In this document: in pieces, positions 5,358-5,388 of the stretch
How the letters are laid out: each line of letters opens with the position of its first letter
Position numbering within the stretch: the stretch's first letter is position 1
Assembly: GCA_032249055.1 (NCBI GenBank)
Contig: JAVVGP010000064.1
Location: 1-5,388, forward strand
Direction: 5' to 3'
From: SCGC-AAA471-B05 sp032249055
GTDB lineage: Archaea; Thermoproteota; Thermoprotei; Gearchaeales; Gearchaeaceae
Length of the DNA: 5,388 nt
The notes under the pieces: model-generated
The model's database searches: none
What the model saw: only the letters and a program-made list of their open reading frames with translations
Told to the model about the DNA's origin: nothing
Made by a program: the position numbers and the translations under genes

Positions 5358-5368
5358 TAAATAAATTT
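5357..5368 (-). promoter_or_regulatory. TATA-like box for the aspartyl protease gene
   Basis: On the minus strand it reads AAATTTATTTAA, centred about 25 bases before the ATG at 5337. This is the usual distance for an archaeal leaderless transcript, and no Shine-Dalgarno sequence is present. Confidence 0.45.
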
Positions 5369-5388
5369 CTCGTAAACTTTAAAATTTT

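Overview
This AT-rich window looks like chromosomal DNA from a thermophilic archaeon, most likely a member of the Thermoproteota (Crenarchaeota). The signs are AGA/AGG arginine and ATA isoleucine codons, TATA-like boxes about 20-30 bases upstream of several starts (typical of leaderless archaeal transcripts), a HEPN/MNT nucleotidyltransferase pair, and protein types common in archaea. A low-GC acidophilic lineage such as Caldisphaera or the Sulfolobales is a guess and cannot be proved here.

Left part (1-1458, + strand): the 3' end of a CCG-domain iron-sulfur protein (HdrB/GlcF/LutA superfamily) is followed after 4 bases by a LUD-domain/ferredoxin protein of the LutB type. Together they look like part of a membrane-peripheral electron-transfer module for oxidation of a 2-hydroxyacid such as lactate or glycolate. 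The LutB-like protein has serine in place of one cysteine of its second cluster motif, and it stops right after that motif.

Middle (1538-3665): a minus-strand ArsC/low-molecular-weight phosphatase-like gene is divergent from a plus-strand cluster. Between them lies a conspicuous GC-rich perfect hairpin (1997-2023). The cluster is a HEPN protein, an overlapping MNT nucleotidyltransferase (a probable toxin-antitoxin or AMPylation pair) and, after a short gap, a concanavalin A-like (lectin/glucanase-fold) protein of different base composition.

Right part (3717-5337, - strand): a very AT-rich glycosyltransferase-like gene is convergent with the lectin-like gene, with an inverted repeat between them. 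Beyond it is a small retropepsin-like aspartyl protease with a DTGS active site.

I saw no tRNA, rRNA, CRISPR array or recognisable transposase. No clearly new multi-gene system is proved. The leads most worth following are the HEPN/MNT/lectin-fold cluster with its upstream hairpin, and the variant cluster in the LutB-like protein.
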